In this document: positions 24,414-33,363 of the stretch, one piece after another
Layout: every line of letters begins with the position of its first letter
Numbering within the stretch: position 1 is the first letter of the stretch
Program-made: the position numbers and the translations under genes
Assembly: GCA_965235075.1 (NCBI GenBank)
Contig: OZ249404.1
Coordinates: 992,001-1,056,000, forward strand
Length of the DNA stretch: 64,000 nucleotides
Reading direction: 5' to 3'
Source of the DNA: Fontibacterium medardense
GTDB taxonomy: Bacteria; Pseudomonadota; Alphaproteobacteria; Pelagibacterales; Pelagibacteraceae
The notes under the pieces: generated by a model
Seen by the model: only the letters and a program-made list of their open reading frames with translations
Told to the model about the DNA's origin: nothing
Databases searched by the model: none

Positions 24414-25357
24414 TTTAGCCTTGCTCCAATTCTTTGAATAATTTTTGCTGCAAGTTCTGACCCGCTTTGAAGGCATTTTTTAATATTAGAGTTATCTAAG
24501 TACTCTTTAAAAAATCCAGAAGCAAATAAATCTCCTGCTCCTGTTAAGTCGACAACTTTTTTCACTGTTACACTTTCGCAGTTGATAATGTCATTATTTA
24601 CAACGGCTAAACTCCCATTTTTACCTCTTGTAATGAGGATAGTTTTATTTATTTTTTTAAGTTCTTTGATACTATCTAATAAATTTTTTTTATTCATTAG
24701 CTCATTTATCTCATGCTCATTCCCAATTAGTATATTTAAATCATTTATTAAAAGTTTAAAGAAATCTTCTTTATGCCTGCTGACACAAAAAATATCAGAT
24801 AGGCTCATTGCAATTTTAATATTTTTTTTTTTTGCTAAATTAATTGTATGCCTGAACATTTCTTCGCTCTTACCTTTATCCCAAAGATAACCTTCTAAGA
24901 AAATAAGCTCGCAATTTTTGATGGTATGTTCATTAATATCCTCCTTTGAAAGTTGAGAAGAGATACCAAGATATGTACACATTGTTCTTTCAGAGTCCGG
25001 TGTTATAAAAATAATTGAAGCTCCTGTTGATAAATTTTCCCTTTTTTTTATGTACGGAAAATTTACATTTAACTTTTCAAGACTTTCTTTATAAACTTTT
25101 CCGAATTCATCTGAGCTAATTTTTCCTATAAAAGTTGGATTCCCATCAAGATACGCAATACCTGCCATTGTATTTGCAACACTGCCCCCTGCCTCAATTT
25201 TTTCAATTTTAATGGTACTTTTTAAATCCTCAAACTCATCTTTTTCAATAAGTTTCATTGAACCTTTAACAAGTTTGTTTTTAGAGAGAAAATTGTCATC
25301 AACTTTTACAAATACATCAACAATGGCATTACCAATACCAATAATTTTTTTAGACAT
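24410..25357 (-). CDS. PfkB-family sugar/nucleoside kinase, adenosine-kinase-like
   Basis: The 315-aa protein shows ribokinase/PfkB family marks: GIGNAIVDVFVKV at the start, the substrate motif AGGSVANTMAGIAYL, and the anion-hole and catalytic-base signature VDLTGAGDLFASGF near residue 270. It resembles the alphaproteobacterial adenosine-kinase branch more than fructokinases, but the substrate is not proven by sequence. The start overlaps the end of nth by 8 bases. A T12 run on the plus strand (A12 in the coding strand) lies near 24832. Confidence 0.85.
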   Translation of the reverse strand: MSKKIIGIGNAIVDVFVKVDDNFLSKNKLVKGSMKLIEKDEFEDLKSTIKIEKIEAGGSVANTMAGIAYLDGNPTFIGKISSDEFGKVYKESLEKLNVNFPYIKKRENLSTGASIIFITPDSERTMCTYLGISSQLSKEDINEHTIKNCELIFLEGYLWDKGKSEEMFRHTINLAKKKNIKIAMSLSDIFCVSRHKEDFFKLLINDLNILIGNEHEINELMNKKNLLDSIKELKKINKTILITRGKNGSLAVVNNDIINCESVTVKKVVDLTGAGDLFASGFFKEYLDNSNIKKCLQSGSELAAKIIQRIGARLN

Positions 25358-25988
25358 TTTTATCTTTATATAGACAAATCTTATTAATTATACATTTTGT
25401 ACAGAGTGGATTTCTAGATTTACATGTGTATCTACCGTGTAAAAGAATTAAATGGTGGGCTTTTTTTAAATATCTATTTGCTAAGACTTTTAGAAGTTGT
25501 TTTTCTACTTCCTCTGGATTTTTTCCTGTTGTTAAACCTGTTCTATTACTTACCCTGAAAACGTGGGTGTCCACCCCAATTGTAGGCTTGTTAAAAGCTT
25601 CATTGAGCACAACATTTGCAGTTTTTCTTCCAACCCCAGGCAGAAGTATGAGTTTTTCAAAATCACCTGGAACTTTACCATGATATTTTTCAATTAAAAT
25701 TTTTGACAGATGATAAAGGTTTCTAGCCTTAGTGTTAAACAGACCTATACTTTTTATAAGTTTTCTAATTTTATTTATTTTAAGATCAACAAAATGTTTA
25801 GGCGTAAAATATTTATTATATATATTTTTGGTTACATTATTTACATTTGTATCTGTACATTGTGCTGAGAGCACAACGGAGGTGAGCAAAGTAAAATTGT
25901 TTCTATACATAAGTGCTGTTTTTGGGTCTTTTATAGATTGGGAAAGTAGTTGAATAAGCTTTAAGGCTTTAGACTTATTTAATTGCAT
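25350..25988 (-). CDS. nth: Endonuclease III
   Basis: This is a base-excision glycosylase and AP lyase for oxidised pyrimidines. The 212-aa protein has the helix-hairpin-helix LPGVGRKTANVVL with the catalytic Lys in it, the catalytic Asp in IGVDTHVFRVSNR, and the C-terminal four-cysteine cluster (CKSRNPLCTKCIINKIC) for a 4Fe-4S centre. The SAQCTDTNVN segment is also typical. Its tail overlaps the PfkB gene by 8 bases, suggesting coupling; dapB ends upstream with a 15-bp spacer. Confidence 0.95.
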   Translation of the reverse strand: MQLNKSKALKLIQLLSQSIKDPKTALMYRNNFTLLTSVVLSAQCTDTNVNNVTKNIYNKYFTPKHFVDLKINKIRKLIKSIGLFNTKARNLYHLSKILIEKYHGKVPGDFEKLILLPGVGRKTANVVLNEAFNKPTIGVDTHVFRVSNRTGLTTGKNPEEVEKQLLKVLANRYLKKAHHLILLHGRYTCKSRNPLCTKCIINKICLYKDKNV

Positions 25989-26003
25989 TAAAAGAATTTT
26001 AAC

Positions 26004-26777
26004 TTATTTAAGTTTAAACATATCCTGCATGTTAAATAAGCCCTTATTTTTTTTACCAAGCCAAAAAGCAGCATTAAGTGCGCCCTCCGCAAAAAGTTCT
26101 CTAGAAAATGCAGTGTGTTTTAATTCAATATTCTCTGCATTATTGCTATAAATTACAGAATGTTTACCAATGGTATTACCTTTTCTGGTGATAAAAAAAT
26201 TAATTTTATTATTTTGAAATTTTCCATTTTTATTTAAATATTTGTTACCCACTAAAGAATGCAAATTTTTTTTTTTCCCTTTGGCGACCGCATTAGCAAG
26301 CATTAGTGCTGTACCTGACGGGTAATCTATTTTTCTTTTATGATGATTATCTGTAATTGCTATCTGATAGTTATTCGTTATTTTTTTGGTTAAAATAGCA
26401 ACTAAATATTCTAATAAATTAACTCCTAAACTCATATTACCTGATTTGAATATAGCAATTTTTTTTGAACTATTTTTAATTATATTATCTTGTTTTTTTG
26501 TAAAGCCAGTTGTGCCAATAACAACTTTTTTTTTTAGTTTTTTTGCATAGTTTAAAATTTCAATTGTAGCTCTGGGTTTTGAAAAATCAATAATAACGTC
26601 TGTTTTTTTAAATGCCTCTAAATTATTGTTTTGTATCTTTACTCCATCAATAATTTTTCCAGATTTTACGTCTGTTAAACTGAGCAATTTTAATTTTTTG
26701 TTTTTTGATATTTTTTTTATTAGAACCCTACCCATTCTTCCAAGGGCACCAGTAATTGTTATATTAATTTTTTTCAT
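26004..26777 (-). CDS. dapB: 4-hydroxy-tetrahydrodipicolinate reductase
   Basis: DapB reduces the DapA product in the lysine and diaminopimelate pathway, using NAD(P)H. The 257-aa sequence shows the N-terminal nucleotide-binding motif ITGALGRMGRVLI, IGTTGFTKKQ, the catalytic DNHHKRKIDYPSGTALML with His and Lys, and a C-terminal domain SRELFAEGALNAAFWL. Length is normal for the shorter bacterial form. Several poly-A tracts (10-11 A in coding sense) occur at lysine clusters. It lies between nth and the TPR-glycosyltransferase on the same strand. Confidence 0.95.
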   Translation of the reverse strand: MKKINITITGALGRMGRVLIKKISKNKKLKLLSLTDVKSGKIIDGVKIQNNNLEAFKKTDVIIDFSKPRATIEILNYAKKLKKKVVIGTTGFTKKQDNIIKNSSKKIAIFKSGNMSLGVNLLEYLVAILTKKITNNYQIAITDNHHKRKIDYPSGTALMLANAVAKGKKKNLHSLVGNKYLNKNGKFQNNKINFFITRKGNTIGKHSVIYSNNAENIELKHTAFSRELFAEGALNAAFWLGKKNKGLFNMQDMFKLK

Positions 26778-26811
26778 TAAGAAATTACCTGCTTTAATTT
26801 AAATGTATATC

Positions 26812-28767
26812 TTAAGTATTTAAATTTCTATAATAACGATTCTGCACAAGTTTGTATGCATATTCTAAATTTTTTGTATAAAGCTTAGTATTAAATGTAT
26901 TAGAAGTTTTAATCGATAGAATTAATTTTTTTTTTATTTTTTCTAATTCTTTAGGGTTATTAGCGATAAATATTGCGTAATTTTCGTAGTCTTGAATATT
27001 ATAAGTTATAAGTTCAGGCAAAGACAGATTCTTAAGTAAACTTAAGGACACCCTACTTTGAAATGAGTTTCCAGCAAGTGTCAATAATGGCAAGCCTGAG
27101 GACAAGGCTTCGCTAGCAGTAGTATGTCCTGAATATGGGAACGTATCTAAAAAAAGATCGCAAAACTGATATCTTTGAAACATATTTTCATAACTAACTA
27201 AAGGGGAAAAAAAAATACGGTTTATATCGACCCCCCTTTTTTTTATTTCATTAATCAAATAATCTTTACATAGATTATTACTTTCTAAAAAAACAAAATA
27301 TGTATTATTTGTTTTATTAAGTATTCGCATCCAGCAATCAAAAATTATTGGATTAATCTTTACGACATTATTTAAGCAAGCAAATACAAAACCTGATTTA
27401 GGTAAATTAAATTTTTCACGATTGAAATTATTATAAATAATTTTATTTGAGTCATAGGGCTGATAACAGTCGGGCATATAAATTATTTTTTCAAAATAAA
27501 AATTTTTATCTTTATAAGGAACTAAATTTTTATCAGCAATTATATAATCCATATGGCTACCAACCGTACCAGGATATCCTAAATAATTTATTTGAATTGG
27601 TGCTACTTTATTAACAAAAAGATTCATTCTGTTTAAACCTGTATGTCCGTTAAGATCAATTGCTATATCAATTTTTAAATCTCTTGATTTGAGAATGACA
27701 TCCTCATCAGAAACATTACTGATATCGATAAATTCATCAAATGTTTTTGAAATCCTATCGGTCATGTCATCGTCCTTACTCCCTGGTGAATGAAAACCGA
27801 ATATTTCAAAATTATTCCTGTCATGGTTTTCAAGAACATTTACAAGTAGATGGCTTACTGGATGCCTCCTATAATCAGTGGAATAATATGCAATATGAAT
27901 TTTTTTTTTTTTTAAATTATTATCGTTTTTAATTTTATAATTTTTCTTTAAAAGAATACTTTTATTATAATAATCTACGTATTTATGAATAATTTTTGGC
28001 GAATCGCTAATTAAGGTTAATTCCCATGGACTTATATAAATTAAATCTCTTTTTTTACTAATCTCGTCTTCAAATCTTTCTAAATAATAATAATAATCTT
28101 TCCAATCACAAATATATTTTTTAGTAAAAAAAATTCTGCTCTCATATACATTTTTATTTTTTGGATCTAGAATTATTAATTCATAATAATTCTCCAATGC
28201 CATCAAATATTTTTTTATTGCTATGTATGAATTTGCCCTATTCTTATAAGCATCAATATAAGATCTATTAATTTTTATTGCCTTATTAAAATTATCGATT
28301 GCTTTTTCATAATTCATTATTTTATGAAAAAGTAATCCTAGGTTGTTATATCCTTCACTAAAGTTTGGGTTAATTATTAAACAGTTTTTATAATAATTGT
28401 AGGCTTTATCGTACTTTTTTAGAATTGAATTAATTATCCCAAGATTAGAGAGTGCTTCTGCATAATTTGGATTTAATTCAAAAGCTTTTTCAAAATTTTT
28501 TATTGCATCATCATATTCTTGAAGTTCTTTATATACTGTGCCTAAGTTATTATAGAGTGCGTGATGACCTGGGTTAATGTTGATTGCTTTATTAATTAAA
28601 ATAATTGCTTTACGATAGTTTTTTAATTGTAAGTTAATAATCCCTAGTAAATTTAATAGCTTAAAATTATTTAAGTCATTTTTTAGAAGCTCATTATAAA
28701 TTTTTTTTGCTTCTTCTAATTTTCCTTGTTTATGTAAGTCAAGCGCTTTACTTAAAACTTCAGTCAT
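26812..28767 (-). CDS. TPR-repeat glycosyltransferase, GT41 (OGT/SPINDLY-like)
   Basis: The 651-aa protein has about six tetratricopeptide repeats in residues 1-220, each with the A-x-x-Y/N-x-x-x-G/A pattern (for example YNNLGTVYKELQEYDDAIKN). A linker follows, then a C-terminal GT41 catalytic region (about 290-640) with IAYYSTDYRRHPVSHLL, AIDLNGHTG and LDTFPYSGHTTASEALSSGLPLLTL. Homologues transfer sugars to Ser/Thr or Asn of proteins; donor and target here are unknown. A 14-A tract (27900-27913) codes for four lysines at the start of the catalytic part. Confidence 0.88.
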   Translation of the reverse strand: MTEVLSKALDLHKQGKLEEAKKIYNELLKNDLNNFKLLNLLGIINLQLKNYRKAIILINKAININPGHHALYNNLGTVYKELQEYDDAIKNFEKAFELNPNYAEALSNLGIINSILKKYDKAYNYYKNCLIINPNFSEGYNNLGLLFHKIMNYEKAIDNFNKAIKINRSYIDAYKNRANSYIAIKKYLMALENYYELIILDPKNKNVYESRIFFTKKYICDWKDYYYYLERFEDEISKKRDLIYISPWELTLISDSPKIIHKYVDYYNKSILLKKNYKIKNDNNLKKKKIHIAYYSTDYRRHPVSHLLVNVLENHDRNNFEIFGFHSPGSKDDDMTDRISKTFDEFIDISNVSDEDVILKSRDLKIDIAIDLNGHTGLNRMNLFVNKVAPIQINYLGYPGTVGSHMDYIIADKNLVPYKDKNFYFEKIIYMPDCYQPYDSNKIIYNNFNREKFNLPKSGFVFACLNNVVKINPIIFDCWMRILNKTNNTYFVFLESNNLCKDYLINEIKKRGVDINRIFFSPLVSYENMFQRYQFCDLFLDTFPYSGHTTASEALSSGLPLLTLAGNSFQSRVSLSLLKNLSLPELITYNIQDYENYAIFIANNPKELEKIKKKLILSIKTSNTFNTKLYTKNLEYAYKLVQNRYYRNLNT

Positions 28768-28800
28768 TAATAGTTTAATTTTATGGATGAGAATATATAT

Positions 28801-29946
28801 TTATTTGATATTTTCCCAGAATTTTTTAGCTTTAGTAAGAAAATTACTTATTTCCAAATTATTATTTAGTTTTTCTAAAGACTTAAATTTTTCAAGTAAG
28901 TCTTTTTGTTCTCTAGATAAAGACTCTGGAACTATGACATTGGTCTCAAGGTAAAGATCGCCAAAATCATTTTTTCTTAAAATCGGCATTCCTTTACCCT
29001 TTAATCTAAATTGTTTTCCAGACTGAGTTCCTTCAGGAATTTTAACCTTTGATTTTCCACCATCAATGGTTGGAACTTCAATTTCAGCACCAAGCGCTGC
29101 ATCAGTCATAGAAATGGGTAATTTATAGTATAAATTTTCCTCAGATCTTTCAAAAATTTTATGCTTTTGAATATTAATTAAAACATAAAGATCACCATTA
29201 GATCCTCCTCTGTAACCCGAATCTCCTTTGCCAGATAATCTCATTTGTGTGCCATCATCAACTCCCTTTGGAATTTGAATGGATAGATTTTTTTTAGTTT
29301 TAACAGCGCCAGAGCCTCTACAATCTTTACAAGGATTTGATAACATTTCTCCGTCTCCGCTACAGTCAGGGCAAGTTTGTTGAAGTGTAAAAAAGCCTTG
29401 TTGGGTTCTAACTTTTCCATAGCCATCACAAGTTGAGCATTTTTTTGGCTTTGAGCCAGGTTCAGCTCCAACTCCAGAACATTTTTCACATTTTTCATTT
29501 GAGGATAAATTTATGGTTTGTTTTTTTCCAAAATAAGCCTCTTCTAAACTAACCTCTAAATTAATTTTTAAATCAGATCCTCTATTAGATCTTGATTTTT
29601 TAGATCGTCCTCCACCTCGACCAGAGCCCATAAAGTCGCCAAAAAAATCATCAAAGATGTCAGAAAAAGCTCCAGATTCAAATCCACCAAAATCAAATCC
29701 ACCCGCGCCTCCACCTCTTCCTTCAAAGGCAGAATGACCAAACTGATCGTAAGAAGATTTTTTTTTAGGATCTGATAAAACTTGATAAGCCTCAGATGCT
29801 TCTTTAAATTTAGATTCTGCAGTTTTATCACCTTGATTTCTATCAGGGTGATATTTCATTGCTAAAGTTCTGTATGCTTTTTTTATTTCCTCAGGTGTTG
29901 CTTTTTTATTTATGCCAAGAATGTCATAGTAGTCCTTTTTAGGCAT
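28801..29946 (-). CDS. dnaJ: Chaperone protein DnaJ
   Basis: DnaJ is a J-domain co-chaperone that delivers clients to DnaK and stimulates its ATPase. The 381-aa type I protein has the J domain with YHPDRNQGD (HPD motif near residue 33) and a Gly-rich region (about 75-115). The zinc-binding domain has four C-x-x-C-x-G-x-G repeats (CEKCSGVG, CSTCDGYG, CPDCSGDG, CKDCRGSG), and two client-binding beta domains follow. It lies 30 bases after dnaK in the same direction. Confidence 0.97.
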   Translation of the reverse strand: MPKKDYYDILGINKKATPEEIKKAYRTLAMKYHPDRNQGDKTAESKFKEASEAYQVLSDPKKKSSYDQFGHSAFEGRGGGAGGFDFGGFESGAFSDIFDDFFGDFMGSGRGGGRSKKSRSNRGSDLKINLEVSLEEAYFGKKQTINLSSNEKCEKCSGVGAEPGSKPKKCSTCDGYGKVRTQQGFFTLQQTCPDCSGDGEMLSNPCKDCRGSGAVKTKKNLSIQIPKGVDDGTQMRLSGKGDSGYRGGSNGDLYVLINIQKHKIFERSEENLYYKLPISMTDAALGAEIEVPTIDGGKSKVKIPEGTQSGKQFRLKGKGMPILRKNDFGDLYLETNVIVPESLSREQKDLLEKFKSLEKLNNNLEISNFLTKAKKFWENIK

Positions 29947-29976
29947 ATTAAACCAGGTTTAAAAGCTAATGAATGA

Positions 29977-31890
29977 TTAGCCTGTTTTTTTGTTATCGTC
30001 TTTTACCTCTTCAAACTCTGCATCAACGACATCTTTTTTGTCCTCTGGTTTAGCATCACTTTTATTATCCCCAGGTTTTTCTTGCTGAGCTTTATATATA
30101 GCTTCACCTAATTTCATAGAAGAAGTCATGAGTTGCTGAGTTTTAGTCTTAATATCTTCAGTTTTGTCAGATTTAATAGCCTCTTTTAAATCTTCCATAT
30201 CTTTTTCAATTGCTTTTTTATCAGCTTCTGAAATTTTGCTTCCATGTTCTTTTAAACTTTGTTCCGTAGAAGCAATTAAAGAGTCAGCGTGATTTTTTGC
30301 ATCAACTTCTTCTCTTTTCTTTTTATCAGCTTCTTTATTGGCTTCTGCTTCTTTAACCATTTTTTGAATTTCTTCATCGGTTAAACCACCAGAAGCTTGA
30401 ATTTGAATTTTCTGTTCTTTTCCAGTTCCTTTATCTTTTGCAGAAACATTTACGATACCATTTGCATCAATATCAAAAGTTACTTCAATTTGAGGAACAC
30501 CCCTTGGCGCTGGTGCAATGCCTGTTAATTCAAAGTTACCAAGTAATTTGTTATCATTTGCCATTTCTCTTTCACCTTGAAAAACTCTAATTGTTACAGC
30601 TGGCTGATTATTTTCAGCTGTTGAGAATGTTTGACTTTTTTTAGTTGGGATTGTTGTATTTTTTTCAATTAATCTTGTGAACACACCACCTAAAGTTTCA
30701 ATACCAAGTGATAATGGAGTAACATCAAGAAGAAGAACATCTTTAACATCACCTTGCAATACACCCGCTTGAACAGCAGCACCTAAAGCAACTACTTCAT
30801 CAGGGTTAACGCTTTGATTTGGTTCTTTTCCAAAGAAACTTTTAACTGCTTCAACAACTTTTGGCATTCTTGTCATTCCGCCAACAAGAATAACTTCGTT
30901 AATTTCAGATGCAGTATAGCCAGAATCTTTCAGGGCAATTTTGCAAGGCTCTATTGTTTTTTCAATTAGTGCTGCAGTAAGAGCTTCAAGCTTTGCTCTT
31001 GTGATTTTCAGATTAATGTGTTTTGGACCGCTTTTATCTGCCGTAATGAAAGGTAAATTTACTTCTGTTTGCGCTGAAGAAGATAATTCTATTTTTGCTT
31101 TTTCAGCAGCTTCTCTTATTCTTTGTAATGCTAATTTGTCAGTTTTTAGATTAATTCCACTTTCTTTTTTAAATTCTTCAATAATATAATCTGTCACTAC
31201 AGCATCAAAGTCATCACCACCTAAAGAAGTGTTTCCGTTTGTAGATTTAACTTCAAATACTCCATCACCTAATTCAAGAACTGAAATATCAAAAGTACCA
31301 CCGCCTAAATCGTATACAGCAATAGTTTTAGCTTTTTTTTTATCAAGACCATAAGCAAGTGCTGCTGCTGTTGGCTCATTTATAATTCTTAAAACTTCAA
31401 GACCTGCAATTTTTCCAGCATCTTTAGTTGCTTGTCTTTGTGCATCATTGAAATAAGCAGGAACAGTTATAACTGCTTGCTTTACTTCGCTACCAAGATA
31501 TTTTTCAGCAGACTCTTTCATCTTCATTAAAATAAAAGCAGAAATTTGACTTGGAGAATATTTTTTATCACGAGACTGAACCCATGCATCTGTACCATTG
31601 TCAGATTTTATTACTTTGTATGGAAGTCCTTGTATTTCTTTTTTTAAATTTGAATCATCAAAGCTTTTTCCAATTAACCTTTTAACTGAGAAGAAAGTAT
31701 TTTCAGGATTTGTTACCGCCTGTCTTTTTGCAGGAAGACCAACTAATTTTTCACCAGATTCAGTAAAAGCTACAATAGAAGGAGTTGTTCGAACGCCTTC
31801 TGCATTCTCTAATACTTTTGGCTGCGCACCATCCATAATGGCAACGCATGAGTTTGTAGTTCCTAAATCTATTCCAATTATTTTTGACAT
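29977..31890 (-). CDS. dnaK: Chaperone protein DnaK (Hsp70)
   Basis: This ATP-driven Hsp70 chaperone is 637 aa. The nucleotide-binding domain starts with IIGIDLGTTNSCVAIMDG and contains VITVPAYFNDAQRQATKDAG and IAVYDLGGGTFDIS. The substrate domain contains DVTPLSLGIETLGG, and the C-terminus is an acidic tail with a charged lid. The order grpE-dnaK-dnaJ on one strand makes a compact Hsp70 unit. A weak sigma-32-like promoter candidate lies at 31922-31951. Confidence 0.98.
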   Translation of the reverse strand: MSKIIGIDLGTTNSCVAIMDGAQPKVLENAEGVRTTPSIVAFTESGEKLVGLPAKRQAVTNPENTFFSVKRLIGKSFDDSNLKKEIQGLPYKVIKSDNGTDAWVQSRDKKYSPSQISAFILMKMKESAEKYLGSEVKQAVITVPAYFNDAQRQATKDAGKIAGLEVLRIINEPTAAALAYGLDKKKAKTIAVYDLGGGTFDISVLELGDGVFEVKSTNGNTSLGGDDFDAVVTDYIIEEFKKESGINLKTDKLALQRIREAAEKAKIELSSSAQTEVNLPFITADKSGPKHINLKITRAKLEALTAALIEKTIEPCKIALKDSGYTASEINEVILVGGMTRMPKVVEAVKSFFGKEPNQSVNPDEVVALGAAVQAGVLQGDVKDVLLLDVTPLSLGIETLGGVFTRLIEKNTTIPTKKSQTFSTAENNQPAVTIRVFQGEREMANDNKLLGNFELTGIAPAPRGVPQIEVTFDIDANGIVNVSAKDKGTGKEQKIQIQASGGLTDEEIQKMVKEAEANKEADKKKREEVDAKNHADSLIASTEQSLKEHGSKISEADKKAIEKDMEDLKEAIKSDKTEDIKTKTQQLMTSSMKLGEAIYKAQQEKPGDNKSDAKPEDKKDVVDAEFEEVKDDNKKTG

Positions 31891-31921
31891 AAAATTCTAT
31901 TTTTTAATTAATTTCTTAACC

Positions 31922-31951
31922 CTATGTGGTGCTTAATTTTAAGATTACAAC
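31922..31951 (-). promoter_or_regulatory. Possible heat-shock (sigma-32-like) promoter for dnaK
   Basis: On the minus strand, GTTG (31948-31951) is followed 18 bases later by CCACATAG (31922-31929), about 31 bases before the dnaK ATG. This loosely resembles the alphaproteobacterial sigma-32 pattern CTTG, spacer, CCYATNT. Both boxes have mismatches, so this is a weak candidate. I see no CIRCE inverted repeat here. Confidence 0.22.
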
Positions 31952-32010
31952 CTTTGGGGCTAAATTTTTTTTGTTAAAAAACCCTTAATTTATTTGGCTT
32001 TATTGAGCTA

Positions 32011-32568
32011 TTAATTGGTATTAGTCTTTTTCTTTGAAATAGATACTAGCGCAGGTCTTAAAAGTCTATCATTTAACATGTACCCTTTTTGAATTTCGTT
32101 TATAATCATTCCATCCTCTTGTTCGCTTTCCACCTCGTTTAATGCTTGATGAAAATTAGGGTCAAATTTTTTACCCATAGATTCAAAAGATTTTATTCCA
32201 TTCTTATCAAAACTATTTATTAATTCTTTTTCAATAAGCTCTATTCCAATCATTGTATCTTTAAATTCATCTGACTTAAACTTAGGATTATCTTTAAATA
32301 AACCAAAGGCTCTTTCTAAATTATCGGCAAGGTTAAGAATTTCTCTAGCAAAAGAAGAGGAACTATATTTAATTAAATCCTCTCTTTCTTTTTCGTGAAT
32401 TTTTCTAAGGTTTTGATTTTCGGCTAGTGAGCGAAGTAACTTATCATTTAATTCTTCTATTTTTTTTTCAAGATTATTTTCTAGATTAGGCTCTGCTCCA
32501 TTATTTTCTACGTTATCAATTTTTTGTTCTTGATCTTTATTTGGAGTAGTTTCTTCGTTATTATTCAT
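32011..32568 (-). CDS. grpE: Nucleotide exchange factor GrpE
   Basis: GrpE releases ADP from DnaK. The 185-aa protein has an acidic, disordered N-terminus, a long coiled coil (about 25-85), and the beta domain with IGIELIEKELINSFDKNGI and FDPNFHQALNEVES, the family signature. It is 120 bp upstream of dnaK and divergent from rph across 78 bp. In many alphaproteobacteria hrcA lies at this spot; here it does not. Confidence 0.95.
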   Translation of the reverse strand: MNNNEETTPNKDQEQKIDNVENNGAEPNLENNLEKKIEELNDKLLRSLAENQNLRKIHEKEREDLIKYSSSSFAREILNLADNLERAFGLFKDNPKFKSDEFKDTMIGIELIEKELINSFDKNGIKSFESMGKKFDPNFHQALNEVESEQEDGMIINEIQKGYMLNDRLLRPALVSISKKKTNTN

Positions 32569-32646
32569 AAGCCTATATAATTAAAGCAATACTTTATAAT
32601 TTTTTTGACATATATAGGTACTATATTTCAGATTTCTAGCTTTATT

Positions 32647-33363
32647 ATGAGAAAAGATAACAGAGATAATCTTAGTTTAAGAAAAATTGAGATAATTCCA
32701 AATTTTATTAAAAATTCAGAAGGTTCCTGCCTCGTTAAGTTTGGAGAAACCCAGGTTGTCTGCACTGCTTCAGTGGATTCAAAAGTTCCAAGATGGCTTG
32801 TTGGCTCAGGAAAAGGCTGGGTAACAGCTGAGTATGGAATGTTACCAAGGTCTACTCATGAAAGAATGAGACGAGAGGCTGCGGTTGGCAAAATAGGAGG
32901 CAGAACATCAGAAATTCAAAGATTGATCGGAAGATCATTAAGAGCCGTTGTTGATTTGGGATTGTTAAATGAAAAGTTAATTACAATTGATTGCGATGTT
33001 TTAACTGCTGATGGCGGAACAAGAACAGCGGCTATTACCGGTGGTTTTGTTGCATTAAAATTATGTATTGAACATTTGCTTCGAAATAAAGAAATTAAAA
33101 CAAATCCAATGCAGCAATGCATAGCGGCTGTTAGCTGTGGAATTGTAGATGGTAAAATTTTATTAGATTTAAATTATGAAGAGGATAGCAGAGCAGACAT
33201 CGATGCTAACTTTGTGATCACTGAAAATATGCAATTAGTTGAAATTCAAGCAACAGGGGAGAGAAAGACATTTTCAGATCAGGATCTAAGCGAAATGCTC
33301 AAAATTTCAAAGAGTGCAATAAAAGAAATAATACAACATCAAAAGTCTTGTTTTGAAAAATAA
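32647..33363 (+). CDS. rph: Ribonuclease PH
   Basis: This phosphorolytic 3'-5' exoribonuclease trims tRNA 3' ends. Starting at ATG 32647 gives 238 aa, the same length as E. coli Rph, beginning MRKDNRDNLSLRKI; the open frame extends to 32605, but the extra 14 residues have no family match. Signatures include GWVTAEYGMLPRSTHERMRREA, GGRTSEIQRLIGRSLRA and DCDVLTADGGTRTAAITG, containing the phosphate-binding Arg residues and catalytic Asp. rdgB overlaps its 3' end. Confidence 0.95.
   Translation: MRKDNRDNLSLRKIEIIPNFIKNSEGSCLVKFGETQVVCTASVDSKVPRWLVGSGKGWVTAEYGMLPRSTHERMRREAAVGKIGGRTSEIQRLIGRSLRAVVDLGLLNEKLITIDCDVLTADGGTRTAAITGGFVALKLCIEHLLRNKEIKTNPMQQCIAAVSCGIVDGKILLDLNYEEDSRADIDANFVITENMQLVEIQATGERKTFSDQDLSEMLKISKSAIKEIIQHQKSCFEK

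Noticed and set aside
28081..28099. Short TAA/AAT-type triplet repeat in the glycosyltransferase gene
   Set aside because: It encodes a run of tyrosines (YYYY) over only about five units. It is in frame and too short to count as a meaningful tandem repeat.
29241..29831. Two further minus-strand open frames (85 and 87 aa) inside dnaJ
   Set aside because: They lie in a different frame across the Gly/Cys-rich part of dnaJ, have low-complexity Leu/Lys-rich translations and no family signature. dnaJ itself is unmistakable there.
32600..32640. TTGACA hexamer followed by TATATT as a promoter for rph
   Set aside because: The spacing of 11 bases is too short for a standard sigma-70 promoter, and no other -10 box lies at 17 bases.
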